A stretch of DNA of 64,000 bases from Astrocystis sublimbata (taxonomy: Eukaryota > Ascomycota > Sordariomycetes > Xylariales > Xylariaceae). A program made the position numbers and the translations under genes. Every line of letters starts with the position of its first letter. Position 1 is the stretch's first letter. The notes under the pieces are model-generated. The model made no database searches. It was given only the letters and a program-made list of their open reading frames with translations, and was not told where the DNA came from. The stretch covers positions 247,299-311,298 of the forward strand of contig JAJNNY010000045.1 in NCBI GenBank assembly GCA_022453515.1, read 5' to 3'. Positions 47,618 to 62,000 of this stretch are shown here, in pieces.

Positions 47618-48478
47618 CTACAACGAATTCCAAAAATCCCACACCTCAGGCCCAACCCAGCTCGCCTCCCCATTCTCCTCAGGCGCCGGCTTGTCCGCCG
47701 CAGCCTGAATGTGCCCGCCGTCATGCGCCGCCCACTTGACCGGGAAACCCGCTTTACACCCCGTCGCGGCCGTCGTAATATGCGTTCTACTCCCCTGACC
47801 CGGCTCCTTGGCGCCGCTCAGACTCGCACACCCATTATTCCTGATGAAGCGATCGCGCATCGACCTCCCACCCGCAATATTCAGCGTCCCGTCGCGAATA
47901 CCATGGATGCCAAAGTACGCAATCGGATCGTTGCCGCCGTCGCACCCGGACAGCTCTCCGCCAGCGATGACGGCGACGCCGCGGAACTGCTTGGCGCGGG
48001 AGCAAGCGATAGCGTACGTCATGCCTCCGCCGAACGAGAAGCCGATGGAGAAGCGCTGCGCGGTGTCGACGCACAGGCCGGCATCGATGTAGTCGTTCAT
48101 GGCGTCGATGAATCGCACGTCTTCGCCGCCGTTGTTGCCCCAGTTGCCGTTGATGCCTTGCGGGGCAACGAAGATGGCCGACTCGTTGGCGAGGACTTGC
48201 ATGCCGTAGTATTTCCAGTTTCGGGAGCCGGTGTCGCCGCCGTTGGCGACTTGGTCCATGCGGCCGCCGATCCAGTGGAGGCCATAGACGAGCTTGTAGC
48301 CTCTGTTGTTCTGGTAGTTTTCGGGGACGCGGATGGTGAATTCTCGGGATTGCCCGTTCACGGAGATGGTTTTTACACCGGAGGTTATGGTGGGACCCTT
48401 GTTGCAGCCGGAGCTGAGGGCTGCTGTGGCGAGGGTAGTCAGGCTGGTTAAGCCGAGGAAGAGGGTGGAAAGATGCAT
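47618..48478 (-). CDS. faeC: Secreted feruloyl esterase, mirrored copy
   Basis: Encodes a 286-residue protein identical to the left-arm copy, including the signal peptide, GFSFGG nucleophile motif and HDGGH histidine region. Complete identity, including third codon positions, argues against an old duplication. Confidence 0.92.
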   Translation of the reverse strand: MHLSTLFLGLTSLTTLATAALSSGCNKGPTITSGVKTISVNGQSREFTIRVPENYQNNRGYKLVYGLHWIGGRMDQVANGGDTGSRNWKYYGMQVLANESAIFVAPQGINGNWGNNGGEDVRFIDAMNDYIDAGLCVDTAQRFSIGFSFGGGMTYAIACSRAKQFRGVAVIAGGELSGCDGGNDPIAYFGIHGIRDGTLNIAGGRSMRDRFIRNNGCASLSGAKEPGQGSRTHITTAATGCKAGFPVKWAAHDGGHIQAAADKPAPEENGEASWVGPEVWDFWNSL

Positions 48479-50476
48479 GATGGTGGTGGTGGTGGAGGGC
48501 GCAACCTAGGATGAGGGTTGAGATGCAGGTGAGGATGAGAGATAGCCATGAGGTGTGTATAGACAGTATATATATATGAAACAGGCAAAAGATATCCGCT
48601 GTAGCAATTGGATTCTCGCAAGACTTTCGTACCTTTTGAGCAACTATATGTGATACAATAGGAATTAGTACGACCGAAGTAGAAATATTACCTTTTGATC
48701 TATAGCTAAAAAGGTTTTGGCTAAATAAAATTCCCCGTAGTCCAGCGGGGAAGCGTCGTATTCCACGGTTCTCATCGCGACTAGGGCACTACAGAGGTGG
48801 AAAAATTAGCTCCCAGAACGAGATGACAAGTCGGGTTTCCTTTCCTGGCTATAAAACCGGTTGGAATTGCAGGGGATGAACTAATCCACGTGGGTTGATA
48901 TATAGCGTTGTACCCCAGATCTTCGCAAGCGGTGGAGAGTTGTTAGGCTAAAAGCTCCGAGACGATAAGTTGAACTATAGTTGAACGGCTTATTGAACCA
49001 GGATGGAGACTTCTAGGTAATCATCGCTTCCCACGTTACTATCCGTATCGATCGCCGCTCAGACCAATTCAAGGCCAAAGGCTATTGGCACGATACTTCG
49101 GTTTAGAATGCAGGCTAGTGTTGTGATGAGTTTTGAACCACGACCTGTTGGGTAGCGAATCAACCCTGCATCCAGTTGGGGGATGAAAGCTCGAATGGTT
49201 GTGTTTCGACTCATTTCTTATCCCCTGACCCTGAGAACTTGTAACAGTTCGGGTCTGCAGCTTTAAACCGTTGTACTACCAAAAGATAGAATGTTGTCAA
49301 TTCGGAAAGTCGACCATCTGTGGGCGCTTATATACCTAGGTACGGAATCGTGACATAAGTTCCATGATCAATTCATTTGTGTTGAGGCCAGGCGATGAGC
49401 ATATGAGAAGACAGACTCCTGTTGATTGATGGAGATGGATGAATATGATGCATGTGGGAATGATGATGATAGGAAAACTTAACAGGCGAAGATTAAATAA
49501 TGTGAAGATATGTCGATTTAGATTGACAGTGGAGAAAAGAGAGGAGAAGTGAACGAAGCCGGGAGACGTCGCCTTCATTTATAAACAACGCAAAACTCAG
49601 AAGCACGTCTCCTTCGGATGACACTTCCTCATCTTCCCCAACACCAAAATTAACAACAACAAATGCCATTCACAAGGTAGGACAGCATTATTAGACATAA
49701 GAAAGCTTATTTCTGGCGCACGGATATCTCAAAGTTTGGGTTCAATGTGCAAGTAGGTTTTGATCAAACTATGTTTGTGCGTTAGGGTAGCTACCTATAC
49801 TATAGAACTTCCCACTTTCGACCAAGGTTATCGGGGAGAAGGTTAATGAGAAAGGAGGAGGAAGTCTGAAAGCAGGACGTCATCGACGTGATGGTTGTCA
49901 GGGGCCTTTGAGAAGACAGCCACGGTAGCAGGAATTCGTCATAGTACGTCTGACTTCACATTTGAATTTGAGACAGATTTCCAAATCTACCTACCTCGGA
50001 CCCGATGACCAGGGCAAACTCAATTCACAACGTGCCTTATATATACCTCACGTCTACCAAACCTGACGGAGTTGGTCGGGATTCGAACTTTCAGGTTAGG
50101 TAGAGAGGTAAGTGTATCTAGCAGCAGCACCAGGCAGAAACTTCTGCAAAGGGATCTCCATACTCAACTTTGCTTGAAATTTTCTAATTGATTTGACAAG
50201 ATTCCAAATCTACCTAGTCATTTCCGCCCAAAGAAAGCTAACTTATAGCCGGTTTTAGACATCGCTAGTATACGTGAAATTTGCCAAAGTGGTGATGCGC
50301 ATCGACGAGATGCGTATAGTAGAATCCTCGCCGTATGATGCGTTGACGCTGAGATATCAAATAATCTACTAGACCCAAGGCTCAAGATTTCTACCAGGTG
50401 CAATTAACCAGTATTTTTGAAATCTTCCATGTAGACGCTTTTGGAATAATGCTTCTGCAACGAATCTATGAATCCT
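48479..50476. other. Intergenic, mirror of 36142-38141
   Basis: Holds the mirrored dispersed-repeat copy A (49878-49956) and two arm-specific homopolymer differences (50408-50409, 50439-50442). No gene supported. Confidence 0.4.
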
Positions 50477-53380
50477 TTAAGCAGCTTCCTCCGTGATGAG
50501 CTTAGTGATTTTGCCAATAGCAATAGTTTGTCCCTATAGACCAGTTATCAGTACCGCAGTAGCAAGGCGAAAAGGTGGGGGGAATGAACGTACCTGGTCA
50601 CGAAGGGTGAAGCGACCGAGCTGAGGTGCGTCGTCGAAAGTCTCGATGCACACGGAACCGGCACCGCCAGTAACTTCCATACGAGCAATAATGCTGTCGC
50701 CCCTCTTCGCGTGTGTCGGGGGCACCTTACTCTTCCTTCCGGTCCCTTTTTGCAGCTTGTGCAGCAATGCAGCAAAAGTGACTTCCTCAATAGCAGCATG
50801 AACGTGAAGCACACAGTTGAAACCCGCCGAAAGAATAGTCTTGAGCTCCAAAATTCTGATTTGTGCCTCAAAGGATTTGACGTTATGCACTAGCCGTTTG
50901 GGACTGCACAAAACGAAGCCACTGTGCAGTTCACAAGTTAGTATCATAAAACCGAGGCGCGGAAATTGTCGAGGTTATGAGAAGATATGAGAGCAGGAGG
51001 CCACTTGAAAGGTAAGCGTAATGGCAAGGAGCACTTACGGTGAGATATCATCCTCTTCAATACCTCGGAGACGCATTCGAACCTGGTCACCGCACTGGGC
51101 GATCGGGATCTCATCTTCGGTCTCGCCATACAAAGCAGCAATTTCGATTTTCTCCTTGTTCGGCATCATGATCAAGCTCATGCCCTTCCGGCAGACACCA
51201 GCCTATGTAGAGTCACCCGGTCAGTCGTTGGCGGCTTCGAATAATTAAACGTTGCACGGGTGGCACATGATAATAAATAGAAAGCGTACCTCAATCTTGC
51301 CTTCAACCATGGTACCCATATCACGATACTTTCCAGCGACAGACATCATGAAACTTGATAACAGAGGGTTAGCAATTCTAGTTTGACAACATCGACGTGT
51401 CGTTGAAACTACCGGGGAAGCCCGTATGACAGGCGTTCGAATGTTGTAGTGGGACGAATCGAAAGGAGGGAATTACTTACGGCGCCTTGACCTTGCGCTC
51501 CAAAGATTGCATGTCATCCAAGTATTCAAGCAATGAGGGGCCTTGGTAGAAGGTGCAAACACCGTCCGGGAGTCTGTCCTTGATATTTAACAACTGCTGG
51601 GCAGCAATGGGCATGAAAAAGACATCATTCTTGGCGTATCCCACCTATTCGCAGTCAAAGGTCAGTACCGCCGGGAAGACCAAAGATGCAAGAATCCATA
51701 GACTTACGCCCTTCAAGAATTGTGCTAGCTTCGTGGAACACTCTTTATATCGGTCCTCAGACCACTCGACCGTATTGTCATCCATCTCTGTCCAACTGTT
51801 AGCAATTACGATGAAACCTTGTTATGCATAATGAGAAGTTTACAGCCAGTTGGTTGGTTAACTGAAAACTCATAATGAAGCCATGAACCTCCAAGTTCAA
51901 AGCAAGAGCAGGAAAAGGAGGACTGACTGTTGATAACCACAACTAGCTTATTGACACCTTGTGTCTTCGCAAGCATGGCATGCTCTCGAGTTTGACCGCC
52001 CTTTTCGAATCCTGTTTCGTATTCACCCTTGCGGGCGCTGATGACAAGAACGCCGACATCTGCTTGGGCGGCACCACCGATCATGCTCGGGACGTATGTC
52101 TTGTGACCCGGCGCATCGAGAATACTGTAACGACGTTTCTCAGTCTCGAAGAAACCTCGTCCAACCTCGACAGTCTTTCCCTTTGCTCTCTCCTCCTTAG
52201 TGAGATCCAGAGCCCATGACAACCACCAGGATTCTCTACCGAGGTCCTTGGCTTCTTTCTTGTACTTGTCCACTGTCGTTCGTGTCAGCATTTTCTTTGA
52301 AAAATAATGAAGATGACATTGGGATTTGCAGCCAAGGTCGTAAAACTTTCAAACAGAGATATGGATAGCTCTAGAGTTGGCCGGATATGTGGAGAGGCAT
52401 CTCTGTATACCACTTACTTGTTCTTTCGTCGACCATGCCAGTAGCGTAGAGAATGCTGCCACCAAGGGTACTCTTGCCAGCGTCAACGTGACCTAAAAAG
52501 ATGACGTTGACGTGCTCTTTGCCGTAAATTTCATTAAGCGTCTCATCGTCGACATCGGCACTCTGTTCATTCACGACGGCGTCAGCATCACGAGTAGGGC
52601 CTTTGGCCGCCGCTCTGGAAGGGCTCGACCGGCCGGACGACGGTGTGGGCGAGGTTTTCCCGCTGGCACTTTTGGCGGAGCTTGTGGTCTCTCCGGTCTT
52701 CTCGATGGCTTTGGTGGCCGTCACTTTTGCGGCAGCCTCGACCTCGTCGGCCGGCTTCTCTTCGTCCTTGGGCGCCACAGGCATGCCGATGGAAAGTACC
52801 TTGGCAGCCTTGGGTTTGGCATCGCCGCCTATGCTCAAGACTTTGGTGCCACCCTCATTGGTGACAGTGGGCTTGTTCGGTTCAGGGGCAGGGGCACTTG
52901 AGGCAGGCTTCTCGGAGCGCTTGGCAATGGTAGGAACAGCCTGGGATGGGTTCTGTTGTGGCTGTTGCTGGTACTGGGCGTATTGCTGTTGGCCTGAGGG
53001 CGTGTCAGCGGCGAGAGAGAACAGAGGGGCTACGGAGAATGCGCCCTACCGTATCCTTGGCTATTATAACCAGCTTGCTGGCCCTGGCCGTAGACATTGC
53101 CGTAGCCTTGGCCATAGCCCTGGGCGTACTGCTGGCCATACTGCTGATATTGATTGTAGCCGCCATAGTATCCTTGCTGGGGCTGCTGGTACTGGTTATA
53201 GCCGCTGTAGGCCTGCTGGCCAGGCTGGAAAGCGGAGACAGTAGGCTGGAAGGAGGCGGCGCCGGGATGGAATGTGGGCGCGGCGGCCGGGTTGTTGTTT
53301 ATGTTCATCTGTTGGGTCTGGCGCGAGAGGTTCTCACCCTGCGCGGCGGGGTCGTCCTCCCACGAGTTGAGGTCCGACAT
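50477..53380 (-). CDS. SUP35: Translation termination factor eRF3 (Sup35), mirrored copy
   Basis: Nine exons mirrored from the left copy (paired coordinates sum to 86618): 53380-53050, 52993-52418, 52272-51928, 51787-51708, 51644-51481, 51353-51290, 51202-51039, 50921-50594, 50533-50477. The predicted 702-residue protein is identical in every exon. A second intact copy of this essential, usually single-copy gene would be unusual, which is one reason to doubt the duplication. Confidence 0.93.
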
Positions 53381-54313
53381 GATTGGCGACGTGGTGGCCT
53401 TGCGTGTCTATGCGTCTATTAGATTGGCGTCGAGAAGAAAAGTGCTCGCTGTAAGGTACGATGTTGAGTAAGTGGAGGGCGGATACAGAAGGGCTTCTTG
53501 CTGGACGGAGGTAGATGGCAGATAATATACCTAGGTAGGAAGATAGGGTGATTAATTTGGTGAGATGAAGTCGGGTAGAGTGGTTTGCAACCAGGGCGAG
53601 GGCGAAATCAAATTGGCAGCTACCTCTAAGTATGTACCTACATGGATCCCTCAAATTTCGATTCCTCCGACGGCACTATGTAGAAGTCGCAAAATCGCTG
53701 GGGGCTCAGTTACGTAGTACTTCGAACAGTCAGGGCTGAGTTGCCTGAAGACAGGTGGAAACTTCCTTGAGGCTTTCACCTAAAGTTTCCGCTCGCAGTT
53801 GGTCGATTTCGTGTCGCGGTCAGGTTTTTGGTGGGGCGAGTGGCGGGGTAGCTGATCTGAGTCGCTTGACCCCGCAATGACGATGTAGCCGACTTGCCTT
53901 CCCGTGTACCTACCTACCTCGACCTGCCAACGGGCAGTGCATTTAAGCCCCAATATCAGGTATGCGTACTGTGATGTGCTGGTACCTGAAAGTAGGTGCG
54001 ATAGGTACCTACGTACCTACGAACCGCCAGAAGCAGCTGCTGTGCTGCATCTCTTACACTTGACCTTCCCTCACTTCAACAAAATGTAACGACCGTGGAG
54101 GCATGCTCGCACACTGTTAATCCCTTTTTAATTCTCTGGAGTTGACTTCCTATAAAGAAAAGGTTTGGGTCTGCAGGCGACACAGCACTGGCCCTTGGGC
54201 ACGGACTTCCCTAATAAGTATTTACTTCAACCTCGATATCGATGCATCCAGTACATCATCCCAAATCTGCAAAGCTTCTCGTCTGGAGCTGGAGCGACTG
54301 AGCCACAGCTACT
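53381..54313. other. Divergent promoter region, mirror of 32303-33237
   Basis: Two bases shorter than the left-arm counterpart (single-base losses at 53717 and 53875). Same GTAGGTAC-type motifs. No gene supported. Confidence 0.45.
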
Positions 54314-56306
54314 ATGGATGCATTTCTCGCACGGTTGTCCTACCATGCCACCAATTACGCCGTCCGATCCTGCATCGCCCTGACCTCAACCTATGTCATC
54401 AACCAAGGGGTGAAGCTGCTCAAGGTACGTAGTTCATGGATGTCATGATTTACTTCAAATACAACAGAGATGACTCACATTGCGACAGACCGTTGAGGAT
54501 GATCCTTTGCGACAGGAGCTCAGCCAGTTACAACGTCGGCTGGGCCGTAAGATAGAGGTGAGTCAGCATCATCCCAACGAGCATACCTAGCTCTTGATGG
54601 CAGAACTTGGCATTGACCTAGACTGCAAGTTGGTATCTCCCATCTTAGAACATATCGAGCTCCGCTACACCAGGGGAGACTCGGCCCTCGAGAATGTGGT
54701 GCGAACTGCTAGAGAGTTGCGTGAGGACATCGACGCCTTGGGCGAGCGGCTGGAAAATGCCACACCCACATCAACCCTGCCAACAAATGGGGTTCGGGAC
54801 CCCAAGGCTGCAGCGGCTGCTCAGCGAGTCGAGCTCATGGAAATCAGAGGCGACATCAAACTGTTGATCGACAAGATTGACGACGCTATCCCTCTCATCA
54901 ATTTATGGGTGTCTGCCATTGGTGGCATTCAAACACCAACGTCGTCCTTCTCGCCCTCCCGCTTACTTCAGGCTAGCATGTTGGTGAATGTTGGCGATAC
55001 TCAGTTCATACTCGACCCAAGTCGGCCGATGCAGATCGGACCAGACTTCAACTTGTCTCTCTACATGCTGTTTCGTGGCCATGCTTCAGCCCATGGCTTG
55101 CAGGAACCGTACGGCATTGAGGAAGGACAACGAAAACCAATGTGGCAAGAGGTCATACACAAAGCGCGAGTACGACTTCTTCGGATCCCTCTAGATGACC
55201 TACCCAACGGAGTTGTTAGAAGCGACCATCGAGTGCGTTATGCCTACCGGCTCCAATTGGTAGAGGACTTGGACGACGGCCGGCACCATGATTTGGACGA
55301 GGAGGACTCAAGGCCCACCTCCTACGACGGCATACCTCTAGCTGGTATACGAGAGCTGATCCCCATTCATCAAATCTGTAAGATGTTCTACGCCGATGTG
55401 GGGAAGATTCTCAACATCAGTAATGATGAAAATGCCTCCAGCAGCCCGGTGCTCCTCCTCAAGAGGGATGTCGATGCTATGCCAGTCAATACTATACCAG
55501 TAATTGACGAGCCTGCTGATCCCGTCTTGACTATTGAATACTCGGAAAACAGTATATTGTCTGATACGACATTGTCAGAAGGAGACACACAGGACGACAT
55601 TGACTACCAACTGACACAGGAAATGGGGCTCCTGCAAGAGCCAGTTTGTTCCACAATCGCTCCGTCGCGGCCTTCCCAAGGACACCCGAATCGAAAGGAT
55701 TGGCGTATCCCACAAGATCTGGACCCGGAGTGGATAGCGCTAGAGGTCCTCGACCTCGATGAAGATGACGAAAGCTCGCAATCGGACTCGGACTCCATAG
55801 GTGACGGAAAGGAGCCTACACCCGACGTCGAGAATTCGAAAGGGGCAACTAATGGCTGTCGTCCTCGACATACCACCCGCCCCTCCGTGGACCAGAACCT
55901 CATCACGCAGCTGGGCCGGATGAACATGGCCTCCTCATCCCGCTCTTCATCAGTCGAAGCGCACATTCACCGACCCACAACCCCTAGCCTCCAACCCGCC
56001 AACAACGACACTCCATCTCGAAGTCTGAGGCCGAGGCCCACTGACATGACTCCCACGAAACTCATCGAGAGGTCGCCTTTTGGCGCTATCAAGACGTCCT
56101 TGTCGCTTCTAGAGATGTTGCTCCGCCTCACCAGTCTGCAGGAGTTCCAGCAGACGACACACCTCGCCATACCGGATAATGTACTCCGATTTTACCTTGA
56201 CGACTCGGCTTCTTCGAGCGGGCTGCAAGGAAGGGACCGCTTGGATGCGAGCGCTGAGGCGGAGAGGAGGGTTGGGTTCGATCCGTATGCGGATCCATCA
56301 ACGTGA
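54314..56306 (+). CDS. YRB30: Yrb30-like Ran-GTP-binding protein, mirrored copy
   Basis: Exon 1 54314-54424, intron 54425-54488, exon 2 54489-54557, intron 2 to 54629 (AAG; or 54590, TAG), exon 3 to the TGA at 56304-56306. The coding sequence is identical to the left copy. The only difference, one missing C at 54483, lies within intron 1 six bases before exon 2. Confidence 0.8.
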
Positions 56307-57397
56307 GGATTATGAGGGAACTATCTGCGGCCGATTGAAATACAAAGCGGCTTACTCAAGTGCTGTTCCCTCGCAGAACTATAACGAGAATATCTCTTGA
56401 TTTTGCTACAACCTCTGCATCATGTTTGGCGTTCGGGGAGCGATGCAAAATAGATTGATTGTTAAATGTCTAACTAGAATAGACGAATGACTAGCTACCG
56501 TAACAAACCAGGCCCTACACAGTAAACTATTGACCATTACTTTGCTCCTTCCAGACGTTTAACCTGGAAATGACAATCAATTATCATCAATCGATAGTTA
56601 ATCAATACTTGTTAAACGTTTATCAAGCCCGTATTGGTTATTTGAAAATAATTTGTGCAGTTGATGCATAGTTAAAAAAGCAAAATAATGCTCAACACTT
56701 TACTAGCTAGACACGGCTTGATTTGGTACGGTACTATACTAACTCACTAGATGTTGTTTTTTCAAACTTGACAGCTTGGCAACTTTCTGAAATCGTGTTC
56801 ATAACTCGTAAACATGGCTTTACAGCCACATTGTGTCTATAAATTCAGAAATTCCGTATAATGGGATTTAAATACTGATAGACTCATGCAATGCAGCAGC
56901 GAAACGCAGAGTCTGGATCACAGCGTCTACAATGCTATCATGCCCCCCCTGCCCCCGGTGTGCTTCTAGGTGTCCTCATTGCATGTGATATAATAGTTGT
57001 GACATCAAGTAGATATCGAGCAACATCTACAAAAGCAAATGGTACCAAGAAATGCGAAAGGTTGGGCACTTGAAGTTGGATTTCATAACGAGGCCGGACG
57101 ATACGCAGCAAATGTACAAGTTTTTACAAGTCATGCTAAGGCAATACGCTGACGAATGGCCTATCTTGTCCTATCATACAATTTCAACACAGAGTATGTA
57201 GAGGTTGTTGTATATACTACGCGATGGAGGCTCCCCCCCTCTGTATGTGCAGGCGGCCATGGCCACACCGTGGCTTTTCCGATCCCAGATACCGCGCCCA
57301 TATCATTTCAAGCAGGCTTTTCTCAACCTTGATGACCTCACTGCCTGATGTGCACGAAATGCATTTCCACATGTTAGATATCCCGGCAAGGCTTAGC
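56307..57397. other. Intergenic, mirror of 29217-30308
   Basis: AT-rich convergent 3' region; includes C5 at 56952-56956 where the left arm has G6. No gene supported. Confidence 0.4.
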
Positions 57398-58388
57398 CTA
57401 GAAACTCTTCTTCTTCGCCCCCCGAATGGCAGGGTTCGCCAGGTTCGCACGCGCGCTCGTGCTCTGCTTGTGTACCTGCTGTCTGCGGTCCCAGGCAGCG
57501 GATCGGCCCTCCACGACGGCGACGATCTCCTGCCCGAAGCGGGCGGCGAACTGCTTCTTGCCCGAGCCTACCGACTGTTTCTTGTTGACGATGTCGAGGA
57601 TCCAGAGGATGGCCTGGCGCCGGCGGGTGCGCGCGTTGATGGGTTCCGGAAGTTCTAGCGCCGCACCACCACCCGCCATCCCCTTCAGAGAGCGTATGCG
57701 CACGATGGGCGCTACAGATTCGATGGCGAGGGTGAGGTAGAGGAGCGGGTTGAGAGGGAGCTGCTCCGCTGGTGGGGCGCCGGGGAGGAGGGGGCGGAGG
57801 GGCGAGACTTTCGGCGGCGGACTTGTGCGGAGGTGGTTGAGGATGAGGGAGAGGTGCTATTCCCGGAAAAGATGATGTGTTAGCCTAGCCTAGACTGAGA
57901 GGAAAAAGCCAATATGAGTAGAAGCAGACAGAACGAGACATGCGCACCTTCTCTGCCTTGCTCAGCTTCCCGTCGCGCATGAGCATTCTCGTGACCTGGT
58001 GTACGACGGGATGGTGGCGGTCCTGCAGCTTCTCTTTCTTGCCAGGCGGCGGGGGCATGCCGAATTTCAGACCACTGAGGATTTCGGCAGCGTCTTCGCC
58101 GGCAGCAGCCTGTTCGAGAGCCTCGATAGCCTCCCTGTTCAAGAAATTGTCGGCGAAGGGCGGGGGTTGATGTTGCAGTTGGTATTCTTGTGGCGGATCT
58201 GATGGGGGGAGTTCGGCATCTTCCGGTGGTGACCGCATCGATGTGGTATCGGTGAGCCCCCTCCTCCCATAGGGCACGGAAGCTCTGGTGGTGGTGGTCG
58301 CTAGGACATGGGGATGATGAGGTCCGGACGGCCGTGTTCGGACGGCAAGACTGCGCAACGACCGCCAGGGATTTATTTTCGACGCCAT
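57398..58388 (-). CDS. RSM7: Mitochondrial ribosomal protein uS7m, mirrored copy
   Basis: Exons 58388-57948 and 57856-57398 with the same 91-bp intron; protein identical to the left copy (299 aa). Confidence 0.9.
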
Positions 58389-58744
58389 TCTCGAGAGCGC
58401 TTCCGCCCACCAGTTCCAAACCCTCAATTGCGCAGTCAGCACATCAACTCGTTGGTAGGTGTGTTTGTCGCTGTCGTCGTCACCGTCGTCGCTGTTGAGA
58501 TCGTATTGCGAGCGGACAGCACTATTTACCCCGGCTTCAGCAAAAGTTGGTGATGTTCATGGGCTGCAGGGTGCAGAGTGCAGGGATTGCTGTGGCTTGG
58601 CCGGTCTGGAACTCTCATAAGGCTGGTGGTCTGTGGCTGAGGCGCTACTCCGAAAGAAGCAGTCGCCTATCTCCGTTCCGCTCAGCAAAGGAGAGGAGCC
58701 GCAATTGATAAGACACAGACTCGGGTATTGGGTACCTACCTAGC

Positions 58745-59073
58745 ATGTCGGGCCCAATCAATGCACGTCCCCTGTCCCCCCTCAGATTCCCCTCCCACAC
58801 TTCTCCCACGCTCCCCGCCTACCACCCCTACGGTATGCATGAAGAGGTCCGAGAGGCCCTCTCGGCCCTCGCAGAACAGGCACAGAGAGGTAGGGTGGCA
58901 GTTTGATGTACCGCTAAGGCAGGCCTCTGAGACTAGTCCAATGCTGAGGCCATTTGCTTTTTGCCAATTCTGTCCACCGCAGAACCAAAGTCATACCACA
59001 AACACCATCCCACATCTGCCACTATCCCGCCATGCCCGCTCAGAACGGCGACTTCGACGATCGGCATTCCCTA
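58745..59073 (+). CDS. Possible small protein, mirrored copy
   Basis: Mirror of 27541-27869; same two-exon hypothesis, same low support. Confidence 0.3.
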
Positions 59074-62000
59074 ATTAGCTATACAGTACACTAACACGGG
59101 GCAGAAGATCCCCGGCGTCCCGTTCCTTAGTCGGCGTTTACTATTGTCTGCTAATGCCTATTCCGTGCCTTTTCGAAAGCTGATACCGGAACAAACACCC
59201 GCCAGCCAAGCTCGAGACACACCGATCAGCTGCGCCCAAATGCCAACACCGATGCCTATGCGGCCACCTTGGGCTTGCCACCTTCTCCGTGGGACCTCCT
59301 CGGAATTGACTTCTCAGGCCTGCCAGCTCTGACTCGCGCGGAGCTTGTTCCGTGTCGTCGGCCTGTCCGTATTTCCCTCTTCATCGTCATCCTTGTCAAG
59401 CCTCGTCAACGGGGTCATATCATGTGATATGTCAGCCAAGTTGTGGGCGTCCGTCCGTACATCTGGCAATATAGGAACTACTATGTATGTCGACCACCCG
59501 CAGGTGATTCAAGCAGGCCACCACCCCTGCACTACCGTGGATGCGTATTGCTCCTTATGGCACACCTACATGACTTAAACAGACTGGCAGACGCCGACGT
59601 TACATTCTGGATCCCGTTCCCCCTCACCTTCCGCCCGACATGTAAGGAACCAGCTGTCTTATTCCCCGGTTCGCAGCCCATGCCATGCTACACTACCTGC
59701 CTGGAATTCTCTAGCGAAATAAGGGGACCTCCGGTGGCTTTCGTCTATCTAGTCCTACGCCGACTAGTGTGTCTAATGGCTGTGATCGGCAAGTAAAATT
59801 CGGTAGTATGTGATAATCCACACCCTCGGGCCTCTGTTCTAGATTCCGAGTCTAGTCTGTCTCGCTAATCTATTGTCGGGTCTATTTGTCTTGCTTGTAC
59901 TTGAGCCGCTCTCCACGTCGATGTTGTTGTCGCGTAGGGAGGTGGTCACTGGTGTTCTGTTGGCGCCCACGCGGTACTGAGCATGCTAGGTTTATTCACC
60001 ACGCGCCTCAACGCGCCATGCTGTGCGCAATGCAGAATGCAGAACGCAAGCTGCTGCTTTGCGCCAATTCAATGGTGCGTGTGTCACCCATCCTGCGAAC
60101 TGTGGAATTCAGTCCTTGCCTGATGTCACAACGAATGTCACGGCGCCACAAATAAATCCCTATGTCTCGCATTGAGAAGGAATTCCTTATTTTCCCAACC
60201 CATCATCAAGCCCTCCACGCCATGGCTGGCCCATCACCATGCCGTCGGGCGGCGATGTCAAGGCCCCATTTCAATCCCGTCCGTCCCAAGCTACGGTAGC
60301 TTAAGCCACGGCACCTAGCGTTCCGAGTAGCTTAGCAGCTAGCTAGCTCTCTGTGTCTCTCCAGCTCGCCTCATCGCACTATGTCCAAATGGAGTTCTAT
60401 ATGGCATAGTTCTATGGGTTGATTCGTCCTATCGTAGCTGAGATGACTCGTCACCCATCAACCCCCTGAGGCCCAGCAGAAGGATGGATCTACCGCATAA
60501 TGCTTACATATATCCTTTTTCACCCCCACTATGGTGAACTGTGGGTTTTGTATGCGATGCACTTACGAGTACCTAGTATAGACTGTACATACATACTACT
60601 AATCCACTATGGTACATACAATCTGTCTGGATTCGGATCAGACGGTCAGAATTTTGGAGCTCCTCGTCCTCTTTTGGACACATGATTCTGGCTATTTCCT
60701 ATTCCTGTGCTTCCTGCGTCGTAGATAGCGACAAAAGCTGGGCGAGTGTGGGCCGGGACGCAATACACCTGTAAGCTTAAGCTCGACTTGGAACGAAGTG
60801 GGCGGCAGTAGCGCTGCGACGGTGCCAAACGAGTCCGCAGGTCTTGGCCCCAATCGACATCCCACGTCGATGGGATTGAGCGGCATACCTTGAGTCCTGC
60901 ACCAGAGTCATGCAGCCCCTTTCCAACCCTAGCTAACAATTGAAAATACTACCCTACTCACTCCAGCGGGCGTGGTTTATGAGAGAGTGGGATGAGTTCA
61001 GCTTCAAGACAGCATGAAGACCCAGAAAGGTTTTGGTAATGCCCAGCGGTCACATTCCTTCCCTTATGGTTTCAAGAGTTTAGTTGGATGATGCAAGATC
61101 TAGCCAGCGTGTCAAGGTCGCGGTCTTTATTGCCGTCGGCACAACTTCTCAAAAGCGAACTACGTGTTCGTAAGAGTGATTGGGATGTCCCTACTAAGAG
61201 AGTAAGTAGTTCAAGGACAAGGTTAGATGCTTACATGTCCAGTTTTTCTCACATGCGGAAAAAAGCAATGACTAAGTCACCCGGCCATTTGGCAACATGA
61301 ACCATTTTCAATTGAGAGAGGTTTTATTTTTCCTGACCCTAGCAATTTGACATGATCCATCCCGTCGTCGCAGAATTTATCCATGAGTTATATTTTCTTT
61401 TGCGCCTTGGTCCTGTCCCCATCTCGCCCATCACATCACCCCTTTTTGAATTCTATACCCTCAGAACCCCTATGCAGCCGGTGAACACCATGCCGGATGA
61501 TTGATAACGGTCATCTGGTTTCGTAACTCTGCCGACCCTTACTCGCGCACCACGGTTTCGGCGTCGCCGCTCCCAGACTCAGCCGTACGAGACGTGCTGT
61601 CCAATGCGTGGGGGGACCGGCGTCCCATCCAGGAAGGTAACAAGGGGGGGTGAGGGAATCAAGGAAGGGAAAAAAGGAAGAAAAGGGAAAGAGAGAAATG
61701 CTGAAAGCTCTGTCTCCGAACTCCTTCCCAGATGCCCCCCATGTGAAGAAAAGCCTCTTTTGTTTCAAAAGTCCTGCGCCTCTGACCTAATCTGTAGACA
61801 ACCTGAAGCAAGCACGCACCCAGACAGAGTAACCTAGCCAGACCATTCCTCATCGAATCATACTTGGTGATCATAAGTCCTCGAAACAAGTTGGTAAAGT
61901 AGGTAAAGTAAGGAAAATCACATGTCAAAACAACAACCCATTTCCTAGAAAGTACCCCCACCAGGCACCAGCACCAGTAAGCCTCATTTTTCCCGCCCTT

